A stretch of DNA of 64,000 nucleotides from Candidatus Melainabacteria bacterium (lineage in GTDB: Bacteria > Cyanobacteriota > Vampirovibrionia > Obscuribacterales > Obscuribacteraceae): contig PLXC01000147.1 of the NCBI GenBank assembly GCA_003151275.1, positions 62,001 to 126,000 of the forward strand. Reading direction: 5' to 3'. The notes beneath the pieces were generated by a model. It worked only from the letters and a program-made list of their open reading frames with translations. It was not told where the DNA came from and made no database searches. Position numbers and translations under genes: made by a program. This document shows positions 37,091-45,846 of the stretch, piece after piece. Each line of letters starts with the position of its first letter. Position 1 is the stretch's first letter.

Positions 37091-38611
37091 ATGCGGGCTG
37101 CGCTGCTTACTTGTTTAGTTTCCATATCTTTTTTGTTGTGTCAGAGCAGTAATGCGAAATCGCAACTTGATTCTGCCACGCTCAATCAACTTACGATGCT
37201 TGAGCAGAAGTTCTTTGGACACAGTTTTGCTGCCGAATCTGATGACGATCGAACTCAACGCATTGAGAAACTGATTTTCGGTACACCTGCCGAAGGCGCC
37301 GCAGCCGATCGCATTAAGAAATTGGCATCCGTCACTTATTTAGATACTAGACCAGAGCCTGTCTCAAGTCCTCAAACGGCCCAATCAGTCCCGACTGAGC
37401 CATCGCAGCCGATGCGAAGAGAGGCTGCGAAGACGACGCCAAGCATGGCTGCGCAACCCACGTCGACTACGCGTGGTACCTCTGAACCAAATTCGAATCC
37501 GAGCGTTGCTAGTGAACCAATGATCGAGGACGCTCCTCCAATCATCAACAAGTCTGGTTTCGATGACTATCCTCATGTCACTGCTCTGGAGAAAGAAATC
37601 CTTGGGTCGACTTTCGTTGGACAAGTCTTGTCTGCGCGGATTGTGCGAATGGAAACAAAAGCTTTTGGAAATGCTTCTAAGAGTACCGACTTGGGCGAAC
37701 GCACTGACAATCTTGAGCAGTACGCAGAGCAGAAACTGCATAAGAAGCCATTCCTTGCTGACGAAGTTGCTGATTCAGGTGACGATGATGCAATGGGCGG
37801 TCAACCGGGTTCTCAATCACAATCTCCAACACAATCGCGTCCGCAAAGTGATTATCCGCATGTCACTGCTTTGGAAACTGCTATTTTAGGACAGCCTGCA
37901 CCTGATCAACCTCTGGAAAAACGGCTCAGTGCAATGGAAGTGAAAGCTTTTGGCGGTGTCTCCAAATCCGTAGCCTTGAGCGACAGAACTGATGCTTTGG
38001 AAAAATATGCAGAAAAGACGTTGCACAAAAAGCCGTTCCTGCAAGAAGAAGATACCGAAACTGCCGATGCTGGTCCCGGAGGACAGGCTAAAGCACCAGT
38101 TGGGCGAGGCAAAAAACTGTTGTCCATGGTTGGTAGTTCATTGTTAGGAATGGCTGGCGTAAATGGCATGGCATCTGGTGCCGGCGGTGGTCTTGCCGGC
38201 GCGCCTGGTACGGGAATTGGGCCAATGGGTGGTTTTGGCGGACCTGGTGGTTTCAGCGGCATTCGAGTTCGAAAGCGTCCGGCTGCTCCACAAGAAGACT
38301 CAGCGGCAGACGTACCAACGGGTCCGGTTGAAGATCCCATGGTTCGCGCAAAAGATCCGCCACCAGCCAGCGCACGACTTGCAATTAGAGTGGGATGGTG
38401 CGAATTGAATGTGTTCGGAAAAACGTATCCAAACATGCACCTCGCGGAACGGCTTACGCAATTGAATCGCGAATTGAATTTCGCTCCCGGCAAAAGTGCT
38501 ATCGATCTGATGGATGGCGTCGGTTCGCTCGTCAAAGCGGCTCAGGCCTATAAGGCATCACCAGTCAGCGGCCCGGCGATCGGCTCAGCTCCCCACCCAC
38601 CTGTTCGCTAG
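37091..38611 (+). CDS. Secreted protein with four LE-FG repeats
   Basis: A 506-residue protein if started at the ATG at 37091, which gives a clean signal peptide (MRAALLTCL to SSNA); starts at 37013 (TTG) or 37019 are possible. The mature protein holds a repeat of about 60 residues, pattern VTALEK-(I)LG-x(8)-R(I/L)xxMExKAFG-x(7)-L-x-x-RTDxLE. Two copies are strong (starting DYPHVTALE) and two are degenerate, one at each end. Disordered Pro/Ser/Thr/Gln and Gly-rich spacers lie between. I do not recognise a named family. The pairs of LE and FG positions suggest short helical hairpins. Function unknown. Confidence 0.8.
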   Translation: MRAALLTCLVSISFLLCQSSNAKSQLDSATLNQLTMLEQKFFGHSFAAESDDDRTQRIEKLIFGTPAEGAAADRIKKLASVTYLDTRPEPVSSPQTAQSVPTEPSQPMRREAAKTTPSMAAQPTSTTRGTSEPNSNPSVASEPMIEDAPPIINKSGFDDYPHVTALEKEILGSTFVGQVLSARIVRMETKAFGNASKSTDLGERTDNLEQYAEQKLHKKPFLADEVADSGDDDAMGGQPGSQSQSPTQSRPQSDYPHVTALETAILGQPAPDQPLEKRLSAMEVKAFGGVSKSVALSDRTDALEKYAEKTLHKKPFLQEEDTETADAGPGGQAKAPVGRGKKLLSMVGSSLLGMAGVNGMASGAGGGLAGAPGTGIGPMGGFGGPGGFSGIRVRKRPAAPQEDSAADVPTGPVEDPMVRAKDPPPASARLAIRVGWCELNVFGKTYPNMHLAERLTQLNRELNFAPGKSAIDLMDGVGSLVKAAQAYKASPVSGPAIGSAPHPPVR

Positions 38612-38720
38612 TGGACAATCGCTTTATTGCGCATCCTAACAATCCATTTTGCAGACGCGACCCACTGTAGTCGTTGAATTTGCAAACGAGAATGGATAGA
38701 GTTACAGCAGGCATTTGTGT

Positions 38721-39383
38721 TCAATCTTGAATCTCAATCATAATCGGTCGCGACTGAACACGGCCTTGCCAGAGAGGCATCGAAGGCTTTATTTCTCCCG
38801 TTGACCATTCGCCGTTGTTCAAATATGCCGTGCTGAGCCGATACTTTCCTGGTTTTTCTAGCCCGTAAATTGCCCCGCAACCGAAAAATTTTGGTGGCAG
38901 ATTTTTGACGTTCGTTGCCTCACCGCTAAATCCGGTGAATCCGGCCGATCCATGGTTTTGGAAAGCCAAGAGAAAATCCTTCGTGATGAAGGCGCTGAAC
39001 TTACGTTTGAAAGACTCACCTGGTTTGAGGTACTGCCTTGTGCCTGGTCGTAAGCCAGGCTTTAACGTGTGGGTGGCTCCTCCTTCGACGGGTGCACACA
39101 CGTGTCTATCAGACATTCGCTCGATTGTGATATCCGCGCCGTAACCGCATTTGTCATCAATGATTTGGATGATCCGGCTGCTGTCGTTTTGAAAAGTCTC
39201 AGTAAAAAACACTTCGGTGTTGGGCTTATAAACAGGTTTGTCGGTTGAAAGGGTGATTTTAAGTTCCGAATTTAAATCGGTTGAACGACTGCGATAAGCC
39301 TCGGAAGCTGAGCACATTAAAGCGATTGCTGTGACAGAGATTGCGAATGTGAGAATAAAATTTGAGCGAGTATTTTTTTTCAT
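38721..39383 (-). CDS. Secreted beta-rich protein of unknown function
   Basis: A 220-residue protein with a signal peptide (about 1-29, ending SEA). The mature part opens with ELKITLSTDKPVYKPNTEVFFTET, the style of an immunoglobulin-like or alpha-2-macroglobulin-type domain. Two Cys residues in the first half (KCGYG, HVCAP) could pair. No enzyme motif. The gene lies six bases after the histidine kinase gene on the same strand, so it may be the last gene of that operon. Confidence 0.75.
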   Translation of the reverse strand: MKKNTRSNFILTFAISVTAIALMCSASEAYRSRSTDLNSELKITLSTDKPVYKPNTEVFFTETFQNDSSRIIQIIDDKCGYGADITIERMSDRHVCAPVEGGATHTLKPGLRPGTRQYLKPGESFKRKFSAFITKDFLLAFQNHGSAGFTGFSGEATNVKNLPPKFFGCGAIYGLEKPGKYRLSTAYLNNGEWSTGEIKPSMPLWQGRVQSRPIMIEIQD

Positions 39384-39389
39384 TTCTAC

Positions 39390-41546
39390 TTATGTATGAG
39401 CATGCAACGCCAGCTGTTTTGCGTAATCAGTGACTACGTCAAGTGCTTGCCGGAACGCTTCAAACAGGATCTTGCACTGCGTCCAATTCTTTTCAAGTGA
39501 TATCTTTTGCAGGCTCTCACCGATCGCCGATAATTCATCGGCTCCAACTGACACGCAAGCTCCGGTGAGCTCGTAAGATACAGATCTGATTTTGATCATA
39601 TCGTGGTCTTGGATTGCGATATTCAAGTTTTTCAACAGGCGTTCGACGTTGGTCATAAACTTATCAATCATGCGCTCCAGGTCGTCATATTCAGGGCATA
39701 ATTCTTTCAACTTTTCGACGTCGAGTGGTGGCGCTGAGTCTGTATTCCAGCACCGTTTTGGGATTGTCTCTTCTTTCGTCTTTTCACGCGGTTTTACGAG
39801 TTCGAGGTTCAGCCATTTTTCAAGTATGGCGCTGAGAACATTCGGGTTTACTGGTTTGCTGATGTAGTCGTCCATGCCTTCCGCAATACACTTTTCTCGG
39901 TCACCTTCCATTGCATAAGCAGTCATGGCAACAATCGGAACGTGGCGTCCTGTGCGAATTTCCGCTTTTCGAATCTCTTGTGTTGCTTCAAATCCGTCCA
40001 TAATCGGCATTTGACAATCCATCAAAACCAGGTCGTAATTTTTGCTGGCCATTGCAGCAACAGCTTCTTCTCCGTTTGATACCACATCTGCCGTGAAACC
40101 GATTTGTTGCAATTGCAATACTGCTACGCGCTGATTTACGTGGTTGTCCTCAGCAATCAGAATATGTCTGCCTGCTTCTGTCTCTTCAACTGTATTACTG
40201 CCCAAATTTGATTTGCTCGGCATCTGAGCTTCTTTCGCGGATAAATTTGCAATGCAATCCAGCAACATTGACTGCTTCATTGGTGCTGTTAGATATCCCG
40301 AGAATGTGTGGAAGCTGCTAGGCGCGCTTGACGGACCGGTTGAATTAAACAAAATAACTTTGGTCTCGCCGGCAAAAGTTTCGTCAGCAAGCCGACTAGC
40401 AAACTCTTCTGCACGCATGTCAGGCAGAGCACTTTCTAAGACCACCATATGATATGGGGAGTCTTTCTCAAAGGCGGATTGTAACAGCGCACGAGCAACG
40501 CCACCAGTTTCGGCGGTATCGCATTTGATGCCCCAAGCTTTAGCGTAAGAGTGAACAATCTTGGTTGCACTGTTTGGTCCATCCACCAGCAACATTCGCA
40601 CTGCCGACAAATCTGGCTGTGCTTCGTCAGCGGCTTGCTGACTGGCCATTTCCATCGGAACAATAAACCAGATCGTGGTCCCTTTCCCTTCCGTGCTTTC
40701 AAGCCCTATCTCGCCGCCCATCAACTCAACGAGTTTTCGACAGATCGACAATCCCAATCCCGTGCCACCATATTTGCGGCTAACTGAATTGTCGGCTTGT
40801 GTGAATGGACTAAAGATCTGTTTCTGAACATCGTGCGGTACGCCAATTCCAGTATCTTTGATAATGATTTTTATCTGGTCATTGTCATCTTTGCGCTCCA
40901 GCATGGCGTGAATGAATACTTCTCCGCTCTCTGTAAATTTGATCGCATTGCTAACTAGATTCAAAATGATTTGACGCAACCGAGTTGGGTCCCCTCTCAA
41001 GCCGCGTGGTATTTGCGGTTGAATGAACGTCATTAAAGAAAGCTTCTTCTGATGCGCCTTTTCGGCGAGCAGTTCTGCTGCACCTTCGATAACCTGCACC
41101 AAATCTAAATCACAAAGTTCGAGTTGCACTTTACCGGACTCGACCTTTGAGAAGTCGAGAATGTCATTGACGATTTCAAGTAAATTGGATGCCGAATCCC
41201 GGATCATATTGGCATATTCACGTTGGTCTCGACTGAGATTTGTTTTCATCAATAAGTCACTGACGCCGATGAGCGCATTCATTGGAGTTCTAACTTCATG
41301 GCTCATGTTAGCCAGGAATTGCGACTTGAACTTTGAAGCTTCAACGGCTTGGTCACGGGCCTTTACTAGTCTTTGGCTGGCTGACTTTAACTCAGCAGTG
41401 AGAACATGCAGCTGCATGACTTGGTTTTCCAGGCGCTTGTGATTCGCGATTACTTTTTCTTGCTCACTAAGGTGTTTCTCAAGCTCGACAATGCGCTGTC
41501 GCAGCTGCTCGATTTCATTCTCGGTATCGTCATTTTCCTGATACAT
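39390..41546 (-). CDS. Soluble hybrid histidine kinase with degenerate HPt
   Basis: A 718-residue protein without membrane segments. An N-terminal coiled coil (about 5-70) leads to HisKA with phospho-acceptor His83 in NMSHEVRTPMNAL. The ATPase domain (about 185-305, with N, GIGV and GGTGLGL boxes) is complete. A divergent receiver-like domain (about 315-430) lacks a clear phospho-site. The true receiver (about 455-580) has Asp510 in LMDCQMP. The C-terminal HPt domain (about 610-710) reads SYELTG where SHxLKG is expected, so the histidine is Tyr658. Phosphate can go from His83 to Asp510, but not onward through this HPt. It is cotranscribed behind a dead-resolvase gene, one base apart. Confidence 0.93.
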   Translation of the reverse strand: MYQENDDTENEIEQLRQRIVELEKHLSEQEKVIANHKRLENQVMQLHVLTAELKSASQRLVKARDQAVEASKFKSQFLANMSHEVRTPMNALIGVSDLLMKTNLSRDQREYANMIRDSASNLLEIVNDILDFSKVESGKVQLELCDLDLVQVIEGAAELLAEKAHQKKLSLMTFIQPQIPRGLRGDPTRLRQIILNLVSNAIKFTESGEVFIHAMLERKDDNDQIKIIIKDTGIGVPHDVQKQIFSPFTQADNSVSRKYGGTGLGLSICRKLVELMGGEIGLESTEGKGTTIWFIVPMEMASQQAADEAQPDLSAVRMLLVDGPNSATKIVHSYAKAWGIKCDTAETGGVARALLQSAFEKDSPYHMVVLESALPDMRAEEFASRLADETFAGETKVILFNSTGPSSAPSSFHTFSGYLTAPMKQSMLLDCIANLSAKEAQMPSKSNLGSNTVEETEAGRHILIAEDNHVNQRVAVLQLQQIGFTADVVSNGEEAVAAMASKNYDLVLMDCQMPIMDGFEATQEIRKAEIRTGRHVPIVAMTAYAMEGDREKCIAEGMDDYISKPVNPNVLSAILEKWLNLELVKPREKTKEETIPKRCWNTDSAPPLDVEKLKELCPEYDDLERMIDKFMTNVERLLKNLNIAIQDHDMIKIRSVSYELTGACVSVGADELSAIGESLQKISLEKNWTQCKILFEAFRQALDVVTDYAKQLALHAHT

Positions 41547-41547
41547 T

Positions 41548-41922
41548 TTATTTGCCAGGTATCACGGTAACTTCAATGCTTGTTTTGATTTCGCTAGGGT
41601 CTTTGGCCCCTGAAACGGGGACAATCTGAACCTCACGCGTTTGGCATTCCTCAAAAATCTTGATCAAAACCTTCTTATTGCTGCTTAAGCGGTCGAGCCT
41701 GATGACGATTAAACCAATATCCCGAGAACAAGCATGAATAGCTTTCTCAAGCTCTGAACGACCTTCTTGCAGTTCGAATTCGGCGCTGATTTTCTCTGAG
41801 TAAAAGTCTACAAGCTTGTGACCGTGTTCTTTGCAATACGCTTCTATCCGCGCCTTCTGATGGGCGAGTGCTTCTTCTGCGTTTTCACGCGGAACAACCC
41901 GAGCGTATCCAATGAGATCCAT
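41548..41922 (-). CDS. Resolvase-domain protein lacking the catalytic serine
   Basis: A 124-residue protein covering only the N-terminal domain of serine recombinases. GYARV is followed by VP where Ser-Thr is expected, so the catalytic Ser10 of the Tn3/gamma-delta family is Val10. The helix motif RLDRL is kept, but the second arginine after it is Ser81. There is no C-terminal DNA-binding domain. It cannot recombine DNA and may serve as a dimerising regulatory domain. The gene ends one base before the histidine kinase start. The ATG follows GAGG. It is divergent from the EF-hand gene. Decay of a mobile gene is the alternative, but the frame is intact and coupled. Confidence 0.85.
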   Translation of the reverse strand: MDLIGYARVVPRENAEEALAHQKARIEAYCKEHGHKLVDFYSEKISAEFELQEGRSELEKAIHACSRDIGLIVIRLDRLSSNKKVLIKIFEECQTREVQIVPVSGAKDPSEIKTSIEVTVIPGK

Positions 41923-41980
41923 ACCGTCCTCAAATGCTTGGTATTCATCAAAATGGTCTAGTAACTATTTACCCTATGCT

Positions 41981-42000
41981 GATAAGTTGCCCAACTTATC
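41981..42000. promoter_or_regulatory. 20-bp palindrome, putative operator
   Basis: GATAAGTTG and CAACTTATC are perfect 9-base inverted arms around two bases. It lies 58 bases upstream of the dead-resolvase/histidine kinase operon and 282 bases upstream of the divergent EF-hand gene. Lack of a T-run on either side and its upstream position favour a protein-binding site over a terminator. The rest of the 360-base gap (41923-42282) shows no open frame. Confidence 0.5.
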
Positions 42001-42282
42001 CTATTGGAGTAACCGTCTGGACATTAAGTCTTGACCTGTCAGAGCCTAATGTGGTTAGCTTTCCAGCTGCACACGACCATTCAGTTCTAGCACCGATTCG
42101 CCATCGTTTTGAAAGTAGGGTGTGGCTGGAAGCGTCTCAAATGTCACACTTTTATCACACTTTCGACACCCTTTCGACATATCTATCGACTATGCTCGCT
42201 CTACTCACCGAATTGCCTTCGTCGAGCGATTCTGGAGCTGTGCCTTCGTTGTGGACTGCTTCGACCGACATTTGAGGTTCTT

Positions 42283-43398
42283 ATGCAATTCGACAATCCT
42301 GCTAAAACTAGACTCACTGCCGAATGTGAGTTCAAGACTCAAGCTGGCTCGTTAGCAGACGCATTGAATTCGCAATTTAATCTGATTGACCTCAATAGAG
42401 ACGGTCAAATTACTCGCAACGAGGTCAAAGTGTTTGGTCAACGTCGGAATCTCAGCAACGAAAACAAAGCCGTTGTTTCTTTCTTGAACGACCATTTGGA
42501 AGACCTCAGTTCCTTGAGCACTGATCAGGCGAAGACGCTGGATCGTAGTGCGATAGCGAAATTGAAAGACCTGGCTGAACTGGACCCTTCGCAGTCTCCC
42601 AGCGCAACAGAGTTTATTAGCCGGGGCGCTTTAGGTGGTGCTGCCGGCGGTGCCGCTGCGGACCTCGTTTCTGACGGAAAGCTGGGGAGTGGATCAGGCA
42701 AAGGAGCCGCTGTTGGAGCGGTCGTAGGTGTGATTGCCTATGCTGCGTCGGAAGCCCAACACAACTCTGATTTGAAGACAGTTGAAAAAATTAAGGGTTG
42801 GCATTATTTCGATTCCACATGCAATGAAGTTGAGCAAGGCAAACCATCTGTGGCTGATCGAGAACTGCCGCTTTCCCATCAAAAACCTAAAGCGGACGAT
42901 TTCCGCAAGCTAGAAAAGTATCTTCCACAAATTGATTTCAATGACGATCACGAAGTCTCGAAAGCTGAGCTAAATCAGGCTGCCCAGATGGGCTACGTTC
43001 CAGATTCATTGTTGCCAGCTCTTCAGTTTACCGCTGATAATCTGACCGCGATTACTGATATGAATGGATTGCATGTCAACTACAATGGAGATTCAGTCGG
43101 AGTTCAAGCCAGAGACCTTGAACAATTTGCAACAGCGCTAAAGGATGGTCATGTCGTTGACTATCGCATGACCGGCAAAGAATATTGGAAGACCGTTGGG
43201 GAAGCAACTGCGGCCGGATGTGGCACAGGAGCACTCGGCGGCATGCTAGTAGCTAGTCCCTTGCCAGGTTGCGCAATAGTTGGTGGCATTGCCGGCGTCG
43301 GAGCGATGGCAGTCACTTATCTTTCCAAGCATCAAGCCGACGAGTCCTATCCGATCGCGGTTCATAATTTCGATCTGCTGCAGAAAAAGTTGGAGTAA
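42283..43398 (+). CDS. EF-hand protein with glycine-zipper segments
   Basis: A 371-residue protein. The ATG at 42283 follows GAGG; the longer frame from 42109 gives an implausible Cys/Arg-rich start. Two EF-hand loops are readable: DLNRDGQITRNE (about residues 36-47) with all calcium ligands, and DFNDDHEVSKAE (about 220). Two Gly/Ala-rich hydrophobic stretches (about 115-155 and 310-350) look like glycine-zipper membrane segments, such as GALGGAAGGAAAD. It probably binds calcium and associates with a membrane. It is divergent from the histidine kinase operon. Confidence 0.82.
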   Translation: MQFDNPAKTRLTAECEFKTQAGSLADALNSQFNLIDLNRDGQITRNEVKVFGQRRNLSNENKAVVSFLNDHLEDLSSLSTDQAKTLDRSAIAKLKDLAELDPSQSPSATEFISRGALGGAAGGAAADLVSDGKLGSGSGKGAAVGAVVGVIAYAASEAQHNSDLKTVEKIKGWHYFDSTCNEVEQGKPSVADRELPLSHQKPKADDFRKLEKYLPQIDFNDDHEVSKAELNQAAQMGYVPDSLLPALQFTADNLTAITDMNGLHVNYNGDSVGVQARDLEQFATALKDGHVVDYRMTGKEYWKTVGEATAAGCGTGALGGMLVASPLPGCAIVGGIAGVGAMAVTYLSKHQADESYPIAVHNFDLLQKKLE

Positions 43399-43515
43399 GT
43401 TCGCATTATTACGGAACTAAAACAGCTTGGGTTCCGACATAGCGAAGGTACGGCTCGAACTTCGAGTTGAGTCGCGTTCCCATTGTATGGTTTGCTCTAG
43501 ACCGGAGATCACGCT

Positions 43516-43752
43516 ATGAAAAGATTGGCAATAGCTCTTATTCTTATCGCCGCCGCACCAGCTGTGGCTGATGCTAGCTCGAATTTCATGCGTGAGGTAT
43601 CTGGAAGAACAGAAGTCGTCGCTGACAGCTATCCAGCAGGGACGACCAACAGGCTAATCAGTTCAAAATCAAGCCGCCCGCAGCCCCAACGACGTGCTAC
43701 AACACCAAACGGGCAGCCGCTCGAAGCTAGGCTCAATCCAGGTTGGCTCTAG
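43516..43752 (+). CDS. Small secreted basic protein
   Basis: A 78-residue protein with a signal peptide (about 1-20, ending VADA). The mature part is short, Ser/Arg/Pro-rich and probably unstructured. The ATG follows CGGAG. It ends two bases from the 3' end of the convergent TPR-matrixin gene. No homology recognised. Confidence 0.65.
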   Translation: MKRLAIALILIAAAPAVADASSNFMREVSGRTEVVADSYPAGTTNRLISSKSSRPQPQRRATTPNGQPLEARLNPGWL

Positions 43753-43754
43753 AT

Positions 43755-45149
43755 TCATTTTTGATATGGTGCTGCAGCAGTGTTCCCTTGCTGCGGATAG
43801 GTTTCGTACAGTCGCAGTAAAGTAGCTTTGTCGCGCTTGGACAGAACTGGCCATACCGTAGGCGAGACGGAAAAAAACATGATGTCGTGGTTGTTGTTTG
43901 AATGACCGCGCAACCCGAGTGCATGACCAAGCTCGTGCAGACAGGTCTTTTTCATGTCGTCATCACTTATCGGTTTAGCAGTTTCTCTATCAATCGTCAA
44001 TATTCTTACATTGGCTCGATCGATCGCCGAATCTATTCGCGAGCGTTTGTTTATGAGCGCCTGCATGAAGCAAATTCCCTGTTCCACATCGGATCCAGAT
44101 TGCCTTACCTCGAAGGGATTGTTGGTCCAATCACAAACGATGTCGGCATATCGACTGTCCGGAACGAGTACAAAGGTGACCTTGTTTTGCGATGCGAGCG
44201 ACCATGCACTCAATGACTCGAGCAGAGCATTTCGATAGGCTTCTCTGAAGTTGGGAACTGACGCTGCCGAGTCGACAAACACTTTGAGAGGCAGTCGCGC
44301 TGCGGGCCATCGATAAAGCCTTCCGTTTTCGACTATTGATTGCAGGTAGTCAGCGTCATGAGGATCGGCATTGGATTCAGTGCCTTTCTCTCGCAATTTT
44401 GCGATCATGTTTTGGACGGTCGAGCGGTCAGGTGCATTCGGTTCCTGATTTAAATACTTCTGAAACCAAGTTATAGCGTCACGTGGTCGTCCTAAAGTTT
44501 GGTAGCAACCGGCAATATTGAAGATTGCTGGAGAGTAGTCAGGCTTCAATCGCAAGCAAGTTTCATACTCATTGATGGCACGTTGTGTGTCACCCAATTC
44601 ATCACACGCTCGGGCCAATTTGAAATGCATAGTGTGTGATGAAGGATTGATTGCGCAGGCTTGCTCCATCAGTTTCTTCGCATCAAAGTATCGTTTTTCT
44701 TTTGCACATTTAGCTGCTTGTGCGGTTAACATTTGCGAATTCACTTCGACTCGATTGGTAGCACCAGGATTTTCTCTCAGGTATCGGTCGAACCACGGCA
44801 TGGCCAGATCATATTGAGTTGCATTCACATATGCATAGGCAATGTTCAGCACAGAGGCGGGGAATCTTGGTTGCAATCTGAGAGCTACGTTGTATTCACT
44901 AATCGCTGCCTGATAGTTTTTAGCGTCAGAGTAGCCGTTTCCCATTTGGAAATGGAGAGAAGCCGACTGCGGAAATTGAGCACTGGCACTTTGGAGAAGG
45001 GCTACAGCATCCATTGGCCGACCACTCTTCAACATCTGCACTGATGTGTCAATGACTTGATCGAGCTGCTGTTGAGCGATCGCGTATGATTCAGCTGCGA
45101 CAAAAGCCGATATAGTGAGCGCAAATAGAAATCGAAAGGTCCGGCGCAT
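43755..45149 (-). CDS. Exported TPR protein with C-terminal matrixin-like domain
   Basis: A 464-residue paralogue of 17204-18790. Signal peptide (about 1-25), then six or so TPRs (about 30-255), then the metzincin-type domain (about 275-455). The zinc motif HELGHALGLRGH has His405, His409 and His415, with the Met-turn in DIMFFS. It lacks the C-terminal TPRs of the other copy. The two proteins share phrases such as AWSLASQNKVTFV/AWEEASQGKIKFK, so they descend from one gene. Likely an envelope protease; the substrate is unknown. Confidence 0.93.
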   Translation of the reverse strand: MRRTFRFLFALTISAFVAAESYAIAQQQLDQVIDTSVQMLKSGRPMDAVALLQSASAQFPQSASLHFQMGNGYSDAKNYQAAISEYNVALRLQPRFPASVLNIAYAYVNATQYDLAMPWFDRYLRENPGATNRVEVNSQMLTAQAAKCAKEKRYFDAKKLMEQACAINPSSHTMHFKLARACDELGDTQRAINEYETCLRLKPDYSPAIFNIAGCYQTLGRPRDAITWFQKYLNQEPNAPDRSTVQNMIAKLREKGTESNADPHDADYLQSIVENGRLYRWPAARLPLKVFVDSAASVPNFREAYRNALLESLSAWSLASQNKVTFVLVPDSRYADIVCDWTNNPFEVRQSGSDVEQGICFMQALINKRSRIDSAIDRANVRILTIDRETAKPISDDDMKKTCLHELGHALGLRGHSNNNHDIMFFSVSPTVWPVLSKRDKATLLRLYETYPQQGNTAAAPYQK

Positions 45150-45248
45150 AGTTTAAATCCGTAACTCTTCAAAATTTACCCAAGGTCTGTTTGAGCATAA
45201 CAGCATACTAGTTGTCTAAAGTGGTAAAAATCATTGTGGGAGGTGCAA

Positions 45249-45815
45249 TTGGCCACGTTTAAACAAAAGCTTTGGATTGCCATTTTTGCCATCATTTGTG
45301 GTGCACCAACTGCGCTTGCTGATGCGGATTGGGAACAGTCGAGCAACGATGCGCAAGTGGCTTATAACAGTGGAAATATGGAGGAGGCGCAATCCAAATG
45401 GACTGAGGCACTCAAACAAGCTGAGGCAAGCAAAGCCATCGAACCGGGTATGGTGACTTGTTTGTGCAAGTTGGCTCTTGTTAATGATAAGCGCCGGAAA
45501 TACTTTGAGGCCGAGCGCCTCTACGAACTGGCGATGCGCACCATGGAAGGATTGGCGGGACCAAATAGCACGCGTTTTGCCGACTGGATGCCGGACCTGG
45601 CATGGATGTATCAAGGACACGGACGCCCAGATAAGTCCGAAGTGTTATTCAAGCGCGCCTTGCGGATTAAGGAGGGCGCATATGGTGCTGAGGACGAACG
45701 TGTTGCTCTTGTGATGGATGACTACGCCCGCTTCCTACGCAAAGAAAATCGCGCCACCGAAGCATCTGTTTTAGAACAACGGGCCAAGACCATTCGAGTT
45801 AAGGCGAATCCGTAA
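45249..45815 (+). CDS. Small exported TPR protein
   Basis: A 188-residue protein. I prefer the TTG at 45249, five bases after GGGAGG, over the TTG at 45234 because it gives a clean signal peptide (about 1-25, ending ALADA). Three to four kinesin-light-chain-type TPRs follow (KYFEAERLYELAM, KSEVLFKRALRIKE, EASVLEQRAKTI). It is divergent from the TPR-matrixin gene across about 100 bases and might be its partner. No catalytic domain. Confidence 0.82.
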   Translation: MATFKQKLWIAIFAIICGAPTALADADWEQSSNDAQVAYNSGNMEEAQSKWTEALKQAEASKAIEPGMVTCLCKLALVNDKRRKYFEAERLYELAMRTMEGLAGPNSTRFADWMPDLAWMYQGHGRPDKSEVLFKRALRIKEGAYGAEDERVALVMDDYARFLRKENRATEASVLEQRAKTIRVKANP

Positions 45816-45846
45816 CTTGATCACAGTTCAGAATTTTTGCGCCTAG

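Noticed and set aside
37906..38535. A 209-residue Pro-rich minus-strand frame
   Set aside because: It is the complement of Gly-rich coding sequence in the LE-FG repeat protein and has no start signals.
41548..41922. Evidence of an active transposon from the resolvase-domain gene
   Set aside because: The catalytic Ser and the DNA-binding domain are absent and no inverted repeats or transposase flank it.
4682..45083. GCGATCGC octamers (HIP1 of Cyanobacteria) at 4682, 18495 and 45076
   Set aside because: About one is expected by chance in 64 kb; three noticed by eye is not convincing enrichment.
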